From: an uncultured Helicobacter sp.
Lineage (GTDB): Bacteria; Campylobacterota; Campylobacteria; Campylobacterales; Helicobacteraceae
Direction: 5' to 3'
DNA: 64,000 nucleotides
NCBI GenBank assembly: GCA_949299115.1
Contig: CASFZH010000005.1
Span: forward strand, 1-64,000
The notes under the pieces were generated by a model. That model made no database searches and was not told the origin of the DNA. It worked only from the letters and a program-made list of their open reading frames with translations. This document shows positions 1-9,792 of the stretch, in pieces (within the stretch, counting starts at the first letter, position 1; every line of letters starts with the position of its first letter). The translations under genes were made by a program, and so were the position numbers.

Positions 1-1010
1 ATACCAATGACTACTGCTAAAGGAGTAAGTAATGCTACCTTAGAAACACCTGCTTTTATTCTCTCTACAATGACAATGATAACTGAAAGTCCTATGATAT
101 TAAAGATTCCATCGTGCATAACGCTTTGAAAACAAATACTTATACGCTCTAATTTCTCTAAAATACTCATTTTCCATAAATCTTTAAGGGAGTAGAATCC
201 TAGATTCATTTGTATAAACAATTCCTGTCTTTTTATACTCCCAGGTGCAAAGTATAAGACAAGCCAACCAAGTAAGATTCCAAACATACCAATATAATAC
301 CATGAAGGAAGTTTGGTTTTTTTAAAAAAATGTGTATAACAAGCAAGTGCAACAAGGGCTAAAAAGATGATGATGCCTCCTACTTGACTACACATACCAG
401 CTAAGAAAGCAAGAATAAAAAAGCCAAGATTATAAAAAAGATATTTGAAAGAAAAAGATGTAGTAGTATTAACTTGATTTGATGATGTATCTAATTGTGG
501 GGGGGGGGGGGCAAACATAGTAGTATTTTTAATGTTAATAATATCAAGAATCTTATTTAATAACAGACGATAAGGAATAAGCACAAGGGCTAATATACAA
601 TACCCCCATGTATACACACAACTTGAGGTAGCCCATAAGAAAAAATCCCCAAAAGGTGCATGCAACATAAAAAAGAATACAATCACAATAAGAATCACAC
701 TATCATGAAAATCTTTAGGAATACGACCATATATTAAGAAAAAGATAAGAAAAATAAATCCTGTGCCTACACAAGCATTTAAGAAATCAAAATAAAATGC
801 CATATTAGCAAGCCCTGCCATGTAAGATACAAGTATAAGATTCCCCAATCTTGGATTCCAATTCATAAAGGCATAGTATGCTGCATCAAATCCACCAAAT
901 GTAGCACCTAAATCATCGCTTTGTGCTGGGAGCAAGAGATTCAGCACAAACAAAAACACAAACCATACACCAAGAACAATATAAACAGATTTATCCACAG
1001 AACGTAACAC
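1..1010 (-). CDS. DUF6056-like polytopic membrane protein, phase-variable, 3' end outside window
   Basis: An uninterrupted minus-strand frame runs off the left edge; about 336 residues are visible. It has many hydrophobic segments, an early DDLGATFGG motif followed by NWNPRLGN, and a later FAPGSIKRQ motif. This W-N-x-R then PG-x-x-R pattern is that of DUF6056-type membrane proteins, which resemble lipid-linked sugar transferases; the function is inferred only. A 13-G tract (499-511) encodes four prolines inside the gene and the frame is intact across it, so this copy is in the ON state. I prefer the GTG at 1010, which has an AAGGAA ribosome site, over the in-frame ATG at 1028, which has none. 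Confidence 0.75.
   Translation of the reverse strand, partial: MLRSVDKSVYIVLGVWFVFLFVLNLLLPAQSDDLGATFGGFDAAYYAFMNWNPRLGNLILVSYMAGLANMAFYFDFLNACVGTGFIFLIFFLIYGRIPKDFHDSVILIVIVFFFMLHAPFGDFFLWATSSCVYTWGYCILALVLIPYRLLLNKILDIINIKNTTMFAPPPPQLDTSSNQVNTTTSFSFKYLFYNLGFFILAFLAGMCSQVGGIIIFLALVALACYTHFFKKTKLPSWYYIGMFGILLGWLVLYFAPGSIKRQELFIQMNLGFYSLKDLWKMSILEKLERISICFQSVMHDGIFNIIGLSVIIVIVERIKAGVSKVALLTPLAVVIG
499..511. repeat. G13 homopolymer, slipped-strand contingency tract
   Basis: Thirteen consecutive G lie inside the DUF6056-like gene (poly-C on its coding strand). The current length keeps the frame open; a gain or loss of one base would end the protein shortly after the tract. Such long G/C runs in surface-polysaccharide genes are the usual phase-variation device of Helicobacter and Campylobacter. 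Confidence 0.9.
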
Positions 1011-1272
1011 GCATGATTCCTTACACATAGAATAGAGAATTTTACAAAAAAGTTATGATATTTTGCAAATATTATATTGAATTTACTGCTATCCTAGAGT
1101 GTGATAGTAATGATTAATCGATGCTTTTACTTTCTATTTAAGTCAAATAAAACTAATATATACAAATCTATTTGGGTTTTATTTAGCAGTTCTTAAGCAT
1201 TTGGGGATTATCTTGTGATGATAGTCATTATAATTTTCTATGCAAATCTCAATTCTATTTTAGAATCAAAAA

Positions 1273-1992
1273 TTATGCAAGATTAGTATAAACTGCTTGC
1301 ACATCATCATCATCCTCAATTTTATCAAGCAGCTTATCAAGCTCCTGCATTTGTTCTTCATTTAACGTAATAGGTGTTGTCGGAATGCGGACAAGCTTTG
1401 CAGACTGCACAGAAATGCCAAGAGATTCTAATCCCAATGACAGTGTGCCAAAATCTTCATATTTTGAATATGCGATGTATGAGTCTGCATCACCATTTTC
1501 ATTTTTTTCTAATGAATCTAATCCGCAATCAATTAATTGTAATTCGATTTCATCTTTGTCTTTTTGAGCTAAATCAATATAAAATTCTCCCTTTCTTTCA
1601 AACATGAAGTCAATAGCCCCATTAGTAAGGAGACTCGAATTTGGTGTTTTATTAAAATAACTTTTAATATTTGCCACCGTTCTTGTTGGGTTATCTGTTG
1701 CACATTCGATAAAAATGAGTACTCCATTGGCACTTTTTCCCTCATAGGTTACTTCCTCAAAATTGCCGTCCTTACCGCTTGCTCTTTTTATGGCAGCCTC
1801 AATGTTATCCTTTGGCATATTTTGTGCCTTTGCATTGGCAATAGCAGTACGTAACTTTGCATTCATTTCTGGATCCACACCACCTTCTTTAGCCGCGATA
1901 GTAATAGCAGTCGCGAGTTTGGGGAAAATTTTACTCATTTTTCCCCATCTTTTTTCCTTAGCCGCCCGACGGTATTCAAAGGCACGTCCCAT
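1273..1992 (-). CDS. yebC: YebC/PmpR family regulator / translation factor
   Basis: The 239-residue protein begins [21 protein letters not shown] and has the family's conserved [14 protein letters not shown] and [14 protein letters not shown] segments, plus the typical acidic C-terminus ([13 protein letters not shown]). Length is normal for YebC. The family was described as DNA-binding regulators and more recently as ribosome-associated factors that help at proline stretches. It stands alone, with divergent or unrelated neighbours. The start has an AGGAG site a few bases upstream. Confidence 0.95.
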   Translation of the reverse strand: MGRAFEYRRAAKEKRWGKMSKIFPKLATAITIAAKEGGVDPEMNAKLRTAIANAKAQNMPKDNIEAAIKRASGKDGNFEEVTYEGKSANGVLIFIECATDNPTRTVANIKSYFNKTPNSSLLTNGAIDFMFERKGEFYIDLAQKDKDEIELQLIDCGLDSLEKNENGDADSYIAYSKYEDFGTLSLGLESLGISVQSAKLVRIPTTPITLNEEQMQELDKLLDKIEDDDDVQAVYTNLA

Positions 1993-2250
1993 TTAATATC
2001 TCCTCAATTTAGAAATTTTATCCTTGTAGAAAATACATATTCTATCATAAAGTAATGAAGATTATTGGGTATGCAATAGCAATATTATAGTACTTTGTAT
2101 CCCAATATTTAATGGCTTGACTCAATGTGGTTTTAAAACTTGAGCAGCAATATTAATAAGTTTTTTTTAAGCTTTTTAATGGTAAATTATCAATTTAAAT
2201 TCATATTCAAACTGATAATCTTAAATAAAAAAATACTAAGGAATAAAAAA

Positions 2251-2694
2251 ATGACAGCTGAAGATATTCAAGAAAGGAATAAACTAACTAACCATTTAGA
2301 AGATAGAAGTATAGCAAAAGATATAAACTTTAGATTATGCGGAGAACTTGTCGGATTAGGGCATAATATTTCAAAAGTAACTTTTATGCCTACAGAGGAT
2401 ATGTGTGTTGATTCAAGACTCATTCATAGTGGTTTTGTTTTTGGTGCTGCCTCGCATTGTGCCTTAACGGCATTAAATAAAAAAAATAGTCTTATTATAG
2501 GTGCTGATATTAAATTTTTGGCACCTATTGAATTGGGACATGAAGTCATTTTTCAGGCTGAAGCATTACAAGATGATACAAAAAAATGTGAAGTAAAAGT
2601 AGAAGGATTTTTGCTTGATATAAAGATTTTTTACGGTATGTTTTATATTGCTGTGTTCGACAAAAAAATCTTTAAATTAAAGTTTGACCAATGA
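2251..2694 (+). CDS. Hotdog-fold thioesterase (HP0420-like)
   Basis: About 147 residues, with a hotdog-like central part: RLIHSGFVFGAASHCALTA forms the likely central helix, followed by strands around IIGADIKFLAPIELGHEV. Related proteins hydrolyse acyl-CoA or acyl-ACP thioesters; the substrate here is unknown. I start at ATG 2251, preceded by AAGGA, rather than at the upstream in-frame ATG near 2140, whose extra residues look non-coding. The stop overlaps the start of the next gene by 4 bases (ATGA), implying translational coupling with the cholesterol glucosyltransferase. The same gene pair occurs in H. pylori. Confidence 0.85.
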   Translation: MTAEDIQERNKLTNHLEDRSIAKDINFRLCGELVGLGHNISKVTFMPTEDMCVDSRLIHSGFVFGAASHCALTALNKKNSLIIGADIKFLAPIELGHEVIFQAEALQDDTKKCEVKVEGFLLDIKIFYGMFYIAVFDKKIFKLKFDQ

Positions 2695-3998
2695 CTATTG
2701 CCTTTGTTGTTGATATTTACAAAGATAGAAGCAATGGTACGTCAATGAGTGCCTTTCGATGTGCAAAAGAGTTAATTAAACGAGGGCATGAAGTACGCAT
2801 AATAGCCACTCAAATAAAAAATTCTTATATGATATTAAACTCTAGTAAAAGCACAGAATCTACGAGCCATTTTACTAAACCCATAAATTCCACAAATGTA
2901 AAACACATTACTAAAGGCATACAAGACTCTTGTGATACCGTTGAATACGGAGAAGATGGTGAGAAGCTGTATCTTGTTAGAGAACGTTATATTCCTATAG
3001 TTACAGAAATTTCACATAAGCAACACATGGTCTTTGGTGCACCTGATGATAACCTTATGCGAAAAGCATTGCAAGGTTGCGATATTGTGCATTTGTTTCT
3101 ACCCTTTGCTTTAGAGATAGCGGGGATAAAATTATGTAGAGAGCTTAAAATCCCCTATACCACTGCTTTTCATCTCCAGCCTCAACACATTAGTTATAAT
3201 ATGAATATGGACTTTGAGTGGTTTAATGATTATTTGTTTAGACGTTTTTTTCGAGTATTTTATACCTATGCACATCATATCCACTGTCCAAGCCGTCTTA
3301 TGCAAGATGAGATTATGCGTATAGGTTATGGTGGAAAAAAATATATAATTAGTAATGGTTTTGATAGAAGTGAAATAGATGAAAATGAGCAAGATTCTAA
3401 GAATAATAGTTTTAATGATGGCTTTTTTCACATTGCATCCGTTGGGCGATTCTCAAAAGAGAAACGACAAGATATTTTAATAAAGGCTATTGCTAAAAGT
3501 AGATATGCCCACAAAATTAAACTCCATTTGCATGGTTTAGGACCAAAGGAACGGTATCTTAAAAATCTTTGTGATACATTATTAAGTAATCCCTATGAGT
3601 TTGGATTTATCGATAATACCCTGCTTTTGCAAAAACTAAAAAACATAGACCTCTATTGCCACCCTGCACAAGTAGAGAGTGAGGCAATTTCTTGCTTAGA
3701 AGCTATATCTTTGGGTGTTGTACCAATCATAGCTGATTCTAAAGTTTCGGCAACCAATCAGTTTGCACTTGATTCACGTAGTATTTTCAAGACAAATAAT
3801 ATAGAGGATTTGAGCGAAAAAATCACATATTGGATTGAAAATGTAGATGAGTTAGAATCTATGGGAAAAGCCTATAAACAATCCACTCGGAAATATGCAC
3901 TCTCATTAAGCATAGATAAACTATTAGAAATGTTTGAAGAGGCAATAAGAGATTTTAGAGATGATGGGAGATTGTTTGAAAAAGTGAATACATTATAG
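2691..3998 (+). CDS. cgt: Cholesterol alpha-glucosyltransferase (CapJ/HP0421 type)
   Basis: A 435-residue GT-B, GT4-family glycosyltransferase. It matches the remembered H. pylori HP0421 protein throughout: N-terminal VVDIYKDRSNGTSMSAFR, then VTEISHKQH, FHLQPQHISYNM, HHIHCPS, the VGRFSKEKRQD nucleotide-sugar segment and VESEAISCLEAISLG near the C-terminus. The H. pylori enzyme transfers glucose to host-derived cholesterol at the inner membrane, making cholesteryl glucosides. The protein is about 45 residues longer than HP0421, mostly from an insert around residues 48-90. It overlaps the thioesterase gene by 4 bases. Confidence 0.92.
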   Translation: MTIAFVVDIYKDRSNGTSMSAFRCAKELIKRGHEVRIIATQIKNSYMILNSSKSTESTSHFTKPINSTNVKHITKGIQDSCDTVEYGEDGEKLYLVRERYIPIVTEISHKQHMVFGAPDDNLMRKALQGCDIVHLFLPFALEIAGIKLCRELKIPYTTAFHLQPQHISYNMNMDFEWFNDYLFRRFFRVFYTYAHHIHCPSRLMQDEIMRIGYGGKKYIISNGFDRSEIDENEQDSKNNSFNDGFFHIASVGRFSKEKRQDILIKAIAKSRYAHKIKLHLHGLGPKERYLKNLCDTLLSNPYEFGFIDNTLLLQKLKNIDLYCHPAQVESEAISCLEAISLGVVPIIADSKVSATNQFALDSRSIFKTNNIEDLSEKITYWIENVDELESMGKAYKQSTRKYALSLSIDKLLEMFEEAIRDFRDDGRLFEKVNTL

Positions 3999-4027
3999 CC
4001 TATAAGTTTAATAATAAAAGGAGAAAT

Positions 4028-4987
4028 ATGGAGAGACAATATGCCCCTGTATGCATTATAGCATACAACAGAAAAGATAAAATTGGTAAAACCATTGCAT
4101 GTTTAGCGAAAAACACATTAGCTCAATATACCGAGGTTTATGTTTTCTCAGATGCCCCAAAAAATAATTCGGATGCACAAGGTGTGCAAGAAGTCAGAGA
4201 ATATTTGCATACTCTTACTACTATGCAACATGGGTTTGCAAAGCTAGAAATCATAGAATCACCACATAATTTAGGGATAAAAGGTCAGATTGTAAAGCAC
4301 GGCGATTTCATTTTCAATGAAAAACAATATGATAGATTCATAGGATTAGAAGATGATATAGAAACACATAAGTATTTTTTACAATATATGAATGATTCAT
4401 TAGAATTTTACAAAGATAATCAGCAGGTTATGGCAATTACTGCCTTTGCTCACCAAGTTGCGAATCTTAATAGTAGAACATTAAAAAAATACCCTCATAA
4501 TGTAATGTTTTCCTATGCGTTTCATAGTTGGGGTTGGGGAATATGGAAAGATAGATGGGAAGAGATAGACTGGATGCATACTAATATACAATATTATGTT
4601 TATAATCCAAAGCACATATTTTTTGGCACTATTTTATCATGGTTTCATTTGCTTGCTATAAAAAATTCTGCTAAAAATGGTATGGTTACAGAATTATGGG
4701 ATATTCATCTTTCACATGTGATGTATAGAAAAAATAAGGTATGTGTGTGGCCTAGTAGCTTATCTTATACACGAAACTTTGGATTTGATGGAAGTGGACA
4801 ACATAAGTTTAACTTTGATGCCAACATCGTTAATTTTGAATTTGGTAACCCACAGGAGAAAATATCTTTTACACATGATATTAATTTGAAAATATGGTTT
4901 CATTTTAAAATAGGTTTGCGTTATAGTTTAGAAATTTGGGTTCTTGGATTTCTAAAAATGTTTTATGGAAAAATATTTCGTAAATGA
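4028..4987 (+). CDS. GT-A fold glycosyltransferase, GT2/GNT-I-like
   Basis: 319 residues. The N-terminus reads APVCIIAYNRKDKI, typical of the nucleotide-sugar site in GT2 or GNT-I-like enzymes. An acidic DxD-like motif sits in GLEDDIETHKYFL (about residues 111-123), and the HSWGWGIWKDRW motif (about 173-184) is common in sugar transferases of surface polysaccharide loci. The C-terminus is hydrophobic and basic, so it may be membrane-associated. It follows cgt after 29 bases with an AAGGAG site at the start, so it probably belongs to the same transcript. Acceptor and donor are not deducible. Confidence 0.85.
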   Translation: MERQYAPVCIIAYNRKDKIGKTIACLAKNTLAQYTEVYVFSDAPKNNSDAQGVQEVREYLHTLTTMQHGFAKLEIIESPHNLGIKGQIVKHGDFIFNEKQYDRFIGLEDDIETHKYFLQYMNDSLEFYKDNQQVMAITAFAHQVANLNSRTLKKYPHNVMFSYAFHSWGWGIWKDRWEEIDWMHTNIQYYVYNPKHIFFGTILSWFHLLAIKNSAKNGMVTELWDIHLSHVMYRKNKVCVWPSSLSYTRNFGFDGSGQHKFNFDANIVNFEFGNPQEKISFTHDINLKIWFHFKIGLRYSLEIWVLGFLKMFYGKIFRK

Positions 4988-5247
4988 AATTCAACTGTTC
5001 ATTTGTTTTGCAAAAATGCGACATGGATTGTTGTATGCGACCGCAGAATCATCATATCATTCAAAATGACACTATTTGGTATCAAAAATACTAATAATAC
5101 TCTAAAGCCGGGGATTTAATACTGTTTTATGTTATAAAATTTCATATAGCTTATATATAAGTTTTATTGTAAAATTTTTAGTAGACTAACATATAAAAGT
5201 ATCTAAATGTTCTGTGCATGACAAATATTGCAATACTAAGGAATACT

Positions 5248-6216
5248 ATGATAATAGTAAAGATGGATGGTGGACTTGGGAATCAAATGTTTATTTATGC
5301 TTTTGCTAAAAATTTAGAATCTAAAGGCTATGAAGTTAGTATTGATGCGACATGGTATAATGACATCGCAAATACCAGACCACAATCCCCGCATGACACA
5401 AACCACATAACTATACGTAATCTTGAAATTCATCTTTATAACCTCACATTGCCATTACTCTATAATTTTGATGATGATATGTTTTTTATGCAACATGATA
5501 GATTCTATACTCTACGTAAGAATCTCAATACAATTCTTCCAAAACCATTCAGAATGTCAAACTATCGCTTCAGTATTAAAGATAATAAAAATTTATGTAA
5601 AAAAATGCAAGAGGAACGCCCAAAATTCCCAAAAAATGCTTATTTTGCCGGTTTTTTCCAATCACTTAGCTGCATACAAGGACAAGGAGTATATACGGCT
5701 CTTTTGCATGACTTTACACTTAAAAAACCTCTTAATGATAAAAATCAGCAAATAAAAAACCATATTTTAAATACTGAAGATTCAGTATTTTTACATATTC
5801 GTAGAGGTGATTATTTAACACATGAACGCTATATTCATCTTTCACAAAAATATTATAATAATTGTTTAGCCAAAATAAAATCAGAATTACGACTTCCACA
5901 TATTTTTATCTTTAGTAATGACATAGCTTGGTGCAAAAATCATTTTTTACAGAATCTTGATTCTGCATTCACAAAAAATATTCCTTTTAATTTTATAGAT
6001 CATAATGATGAAAGCAATGCAGTGGAGGAAATGGAGCTTATGCGTTCATGCAAACATGCTATTATCGCAAACTCTACGTTTAGTTGGTGGGCGGCTTATT
6101 TATTACAGAATCCAAATAAAATTGTCCTTGCTCCATCAAAATTCTTACATGATTCCACATATACAAGAATGAAAGATTTATATCCTCAAACATGGACTAT
6201 GATAGAATGCGAATAA
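5248..6216 (+). CDS. futC: Alpha-1,2-fucosyltransferase, GT11 family
   Basis: The mature start MIIVKMDGGLGNQMFIYAFA is the GT11 N-terminal donor-site signature. HIRRGDYL (about residue 182) is the conserved basic GDP-fucose binding motif, and NSTFSWWAAYL near the C-terminus completes the family pattern. GT11 enzymes add L-fucose in alpha-1,2 linkage to galactose; in H. pylori FutC makes Lewis b/y and H antigens on LPS. I chose ATG 5248 because AAGGA lies 5 bases upstream; an ATG 30 bases earlier lacks a site. No poly-C slippage tract is visible, unlike H. pylori futC. About 323 residues, a usual length. Confidence 0.9.
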   Translation: MIIVKMDGGLGNQMFIYAFAKNLESKGYEVSIDATWYNDIANTRPQSPHDTNHITIRNLEIHLYNLTLPLLYNFDDDMFFMQHDRFYTLRKNLNTILPKPFRMSNYRFSIKDNKNLCKKMQEERPKFPKNAYFAGFFQSLSCIQGQGVYTALLHDFTLKKPLNDKNQQIKNHILNTEDSVFLHIRRGDYLTHERYIHLSQKYYNNCLAKIKSELRLPHIFIFSNDIAWCKNHFLQNLDSAFTKNIPFNFIDHNDESNAVEEMELMRSCKHAIIANSTFSWWAAYLLQNPNKIVLAPSKFLHDSTYTRMKDLYPQTWTMIECE

Positions 6217-6249
6217 TTGCATAAGGAATTTGCTATTTTGCATTATTAA

Positions 6250-6258
6250 TGTTATAAT
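6250..6258 (+). promoter_or_regulatory. Extended -10 promoter element
   Basis: TGTTATAAT, an extended -10 element of the kind usual in Helicobacter, lies 27 bases before the start of the gamma-carbonic-anhydrase-like gene. Confidence 0.6.
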
Positions 6259-6285
6259 GAATTATCTCAAAAATAAGGATTTTTT

Positions 6286-6813
6286 ATGCTTATTACATTC
6301 AAGAATCACACACCAAAAATTGGCAAAGACGTGCTCATCTGTGAAGGTGCTAAGGTTATAGGAGAAGTGCAGCTTGGCGATAATGTCTCAATCTGGTATA
6401 ATTGTGTATTACGTGGTGATGTAAATTTTATTAAAATTGGCAATAATACAAATGTGCAAGATTTAACTATGATACATGTATGGCATCGTGAAGAAGGAAT
6501 TGAAAATAGTGGATTTCCGGCAATCATAGGACAAAATGTAACAATTGGACATAGTTGTATCATACATGCTTGCAATATCAATGACAACTGTCTCATTGGT
6601 ATGGGAAGTATTATTATGGACGGAGCAGAAATCGGGAGAAATTCTATTGTTGGTGCAGGAGCTGTTGTAACAAAAGGGAAAAAATTCCCACCAAAATCTT
6701 TGATTCTTGGGAATCCGGCGAAATTCATTCGAGAATTAAAAGAATCAGAAATACATGAAATCAAACAATCCGCTATTCGCTATGTAAAATTTAAGAATGA
6801 TTTTTTGTTATAG
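6286..6813 (+). CDS. Gamma-carbonic-anhydrase-like left-handed beta-helix protein (YrdA/PaaY type)
   Basis: 175 residues with hexapeptide repeats. GDNVSIWYNCVLRGDV is the family hallmark; metal-ligand histidines are likely in MIHVWH, IGHSCIIH and nearby. The C-terminus ends in the common GNPAKFIREL helix region. Members of this group bind Zn or Fe and a few show carbonic anhydrase activity, but many have unknown function, so activity is uncertain. It has its own extended -10 promoter and faces a minus-strand gene downstream. Confidence 0.88.
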   Translation: MLITFKNHTPKIGKDVLICEGAKVIGEVQLGDNVSIWYNCVLRGDVNFIKIGNNTNVQDLTMIHVWHREEGIENSGFPAIIGQNVTIGHSCIIHACNINDNCLIGMGSIIMDGAEIGRNSIVGAGAVVTKGKKFPPKSLILGNPAKFIRELKESEIHEIKQSAIRYVKFKNDFLL

Positions 6814-6959
6814 CATACTATAACGACAAAAGCACAATGCAAAAATGAAGTTTATTGTTGATGTGTTGGAATCTTATTTTATGGGATTTGACCTTATAAG
6901 ATTCTAAAATGACATATAGAAAATTTTGAATACATACAATAATATTATATTAAGTATTG

Positions 6960-7814
6960 CTAATATACTGTAACACTTAGATTAACTCTAGCTTGATGTG
7001 GCAATTTATTTTTGAAATTTTCCACATCAAAAGTAATTCCTTGTGCATTTGCTTCATGAATGAGTGCAATAGCTTCCCGAACATTATATGGGCTGCCACC
7101 TTGATATGGCTCAAAGATTCTATTTGAAATAGCTAGAGCATAAGAATTCTTTTTTACATGATCAGAAGCAGCATGTGGTGCAGTGATATATGCTAAACTT
7201 TCAATTAAATCTTCATCAAATTTCCAATGATTAAATAAAAATCCCGAAAAAGATAAATGATCTGTGCCAAAAAACTCATTTTCAACAAATGAAATATTTT
7301 GATAATTATTTTGTTTGATTAGCTCCAAAAACTCTTTATCTTTACGTTGTTGTATAAGCATACTTGAAAAAAGTATCATGCCTAAACGTAAAAGCATTGA
7401 ACATGGTACAAGTTCTTGAGATAATTTTTTATCCTCTTGGCTTAACCAATCTGTTATAAAAGCTGTTTCTAAGCTAGAATTTTGTAAAAAGGTTTGAGTG
7501 TCCAACCCATAAGGCGAAACATCGATATGAAATTTACCTTTTAGGGAATTTGCGATTGCGATATTTTTAATATTTACTACACCCAATAAGGCAACAACCT
7601 GATTGATTGTTGAAATCTCTCTTGAAAATCCATAATACGGCGAATTTGCTAAACGCAATAAATCTGCAGTAAGTAGAGGATCTTGCACGATTATATCAGC
7701 AACTTTTTGTGTTTGGACTTCAGATCCTGATTGATCAATATAATTTTGCAATTTTACGACCGTTTCTGGTAATGGAGGTAAATTTTCAATAGTTGTGCTG
7801 AGTAACTCATTCAT
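6960..7814 (-). CDS. HDOD domain protein
   Basis: About 284 residues, filled largely by an HDOD domain: LPPLPETVVKLQNYI, then VADIIVQDPLLTADLLRLANSPYYG and VVALLGVVNIKNIAIAN. HDOD proteins act in signalling of motility, development or c-di-GMP responses and usually lack the catalytic HD residues of phosphodiesterases. I start at the second in-frame ATG (7814), which has GAGGAATCACT directly upstream; the ATG at 7829 lies within that site. It is a single gene between two convergent or divergent neighbours. Confidence 0.88.
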   Translation of the reverse strand: MNELLSTTIENLPPLPETVVKLQNYIDQSGSEVQTQKVADIIVQDPLLTADLLRLANSPYYGFSREISTINQVVALLGVVNIKNIAIANSLKGKFHIDVSPYGLDTQTFLQNSSLETAFITDWLSQEDKKLSQELVPCSMLLRLGMILFSSMLIQQRKDKEFLELIKQNNYQNISFVENEFFGTDHLSFSGFLFNHWKFDEDLIESLAYITAPHAASDHVKKNSYALAISNRIFEPYQGGSPYNVREAIALIHEANAQGITFDVENFKNKLPHQARVNLSVTVY

Positions 7815-8089
7815 AGTGATTCCTCGCAAATAGTAATAATATGTTTTTCAATCTTTATAATTGTAACATATTTTTTACAATCATATTGCCTTGCTTATAA
7901 TTTTACATAAAGTATTTATAAAGATTATGTTCAATGAGAATAACTTGAAAAATAAAATTCTTTATATTTAGTTAAAGTGTGATAACGAAAAATATAGTAT
8001 AACACCGATTTTTAAGATATAATTTTCATAATAGAAACATTTAATCTTATCAATAATTACTAATAAAACCAGAATTTTCAAGGTAACAT

Positions 8090-8584
8090 ATGGGCTATGA
8101 TAATCTGTATTCTCCGTGGAGAAGCGGCTATTTCTCACATGATCTTGTGGATTGTGTTTTTTGTGCGATTTCAAGCCAAAATGATAAAGATAAGCAAAAC
8201 CATGTATTCTACCGTGATTCTATCTGCTTTGGAGTTATGAATCTTTATCCATACACACCCGGTCATTTTATGCTTATCCCACATAAACATGTTGATTCTC
8301 CAACGCTTTTATCACAAGACGAATGGTTACATATAAACATGCTTTCTCAAAAGGCAATTAACATGTTAGAAGAATATGGTGCGTCTGGAATAAATATGGG
8401 GATTAATATCAGACAAGCCGCTGGTGCAGGTATCCCTAAGCATTTGCATTTGCATTTTGTACCACGTTTTTTAGGCGATACGAATTTTATAACCGCTATA
8501 AGTAACGCACGTGTTTATGGGGTAAATTTTGATGAAATTTTTGATAAAATTACATGTTTAGCAAAAAAGTATTTAGAATCATAA
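8090..8584 (+). CDS. HIT family hydrolase/phosphorylase
   Basis: 164 residues. A zinc-like CVFC pair is near the N-terminus, NLYPYTPGHFMLIPHKHV is the first HIT core block, and KHLHLHFVPRF (about residues 115-125) carries the catalytic histidine triad. The length and the YTPGH block fit the bacterial AP4A phosphorylase/HIT subgroup; exact nucleotide substrate is unknown. An AGGT site precedes the ATG. The next gene starts 30 bases downstream, so the two may be co-transcribed. Confidence 0.92.
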   Translation: MGYDNLYSPWRSGYFSHDLVDCVFCAISSQNDKDKQNHVFYRDSICFGVMNLYPYTPGHFMLIPHKHVDSPTLLSQDEWLHINMLSQKAINMLEEYGASGINMGINIRQAAGAGIPKHLHLHFVPRFLGDTNFITAISNARVYGVNFDEIFDKITCLAKKYLES

Positions 8585-8614
8585 TGATTTCACAATAATA
8601 TAAGGACTACCTCA

Positions 8615-9517
8615 ATGAGAACATACTTATTATGTATTATTTTTATGACTACTTTACTCAAGGGGAGTCAATATGATTATTTACTTTTTAGTCATGTGCT
8701 AAGTGATGTTGAAAGTGGGATTGAATTAAAGGCTGATGTCAATGCGAGATGGCAGGGTAAAACGCCATTATATGAAGCAGTGCAATATAATCGCCTTGAA
8801 ATAGCCTATATTCTTTTAATGAATGGAGCAGATGTGAATGCTATTATGGAAAAAAGCAATGAAACTGCATTGCACAAGGCGACACAAAATAGAAATTCAT
8901 ATCTTACCGAATTGCTCATTACTGCTGGAGCTAAGATTAATATTCAAGATGAATATGGCAATACACCCCTACATTACGCCGCTTTTACCAATGATTACCA
9001 ATTACTTAATATTTTAACGACACATGATGGTGATATGAGTATTCGCAATATTCAAGGCATGACTCCTGCACAAATTATAATGACTGGAATCACAATTCCT
9101 CCAATTATTTTAGAAGATCTCAATCTTGCTGTTAGTGCAAGTGCATTTAAAATTGCATCAGGTATAGTTACATTTAACATGAGAAATCTTACCAATGAGC
9201 CATTAACAATTTTTTACACAGGGCTTTATGTCAACGGGAATCTTATAGGCGAACAACGTTATCCTCTTACCATACCCGCTGGAACAACTATTACTAATGT
9301 TAATACGATGCAAACTTTTTCTAATGCAATCTATGGATTGCGACCAAATAAGAATGGGCAGTTAGACATTAAAGCTGGATTTAGCATTAATTATCAGGCA
9401 GAGGGACAAATGCAACAGCTTTTTAATAGTACACAGATGAATTTACAATTATGGAATCCACCACAAAAACCACAAGATAAAAGACAAAAAGAGGAAGATT
9501 CTGAGCAAAAAAAGTAA
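8615..9517 (+). CDS. Exported ankyrin-repeat protein
   Basis: 300 residues with an N-terminal signal-like segment (MRTYLLCIIFMTTLLKG). Three ankyrin repeats follow at roughly residues 45-150: GKTPLYEAVQYNRLEIAYIL, NETALHKATQNRN and GNTPLHYAAFTND. The C-terminal half (about 160-280) looks beta-rich and matches nothing I recognise; the last 25 residues are charged and lysine-rich. It is probably periplasmic or membrane-anchored and mediates protein contacts. A second ankyrin gene of different type lies in the island at 22.9 kb. Confidence 0.85.
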   Translation: MRTYLLCIIFMTTLLKGSQYDYLLFSHVLSDVESGIELKADVNARWQGKTPLYEAVQYNRLEIAYILLMNGADVNAIMEKSNETALHKATQNRNSYLTELLITAGAKINIQDEYGNTPLHYAAFTNDYQLLNILTTHDGDMSIRNIQGMTPAQIIMTGITIPPIILEDLNLAVSASAFKIASGIVTFNMRNLTNEPLTIFYTGLYVNGNLIGEQRYPLTIPAGTTITNVNTMQTFSNAIYGLRPNKNGQLDIKAGFSINYQAEGQMQQLFNSTQMNLQLWNPPQKPQDKRQKEEDSEQKK

Positions 9518-9792
9518 GTGGGTAGAGGTATACCTTAGTATAATTCTATAAATCAATTATAAGCGTGAATATTTATGTATAGCCATATATTTTTTGTATG
9601 CCATAATGGATAGAAATGTTAGAATCGTAAGAAAAAGATAAATATTGGGAATACCTAATATTTTTTGTAAAACTACTTGCATTTAGAGTGTGATTAGATA
9701 GACAAGAATCGCTTTTATGCTTAATCTATGGAATATGGCATTAAGCATGACTAAAATTGCAATACATATAAGAGGAGACACATTGACTGCGT

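Noticed and set aside
2140-2250. Upstream in-frame extension of the hotdog thioesterase
   Set aside because: The extra 37 residues are AT-driven (I, K, N, F) and the ribosome site lies directly before ATG 2251.
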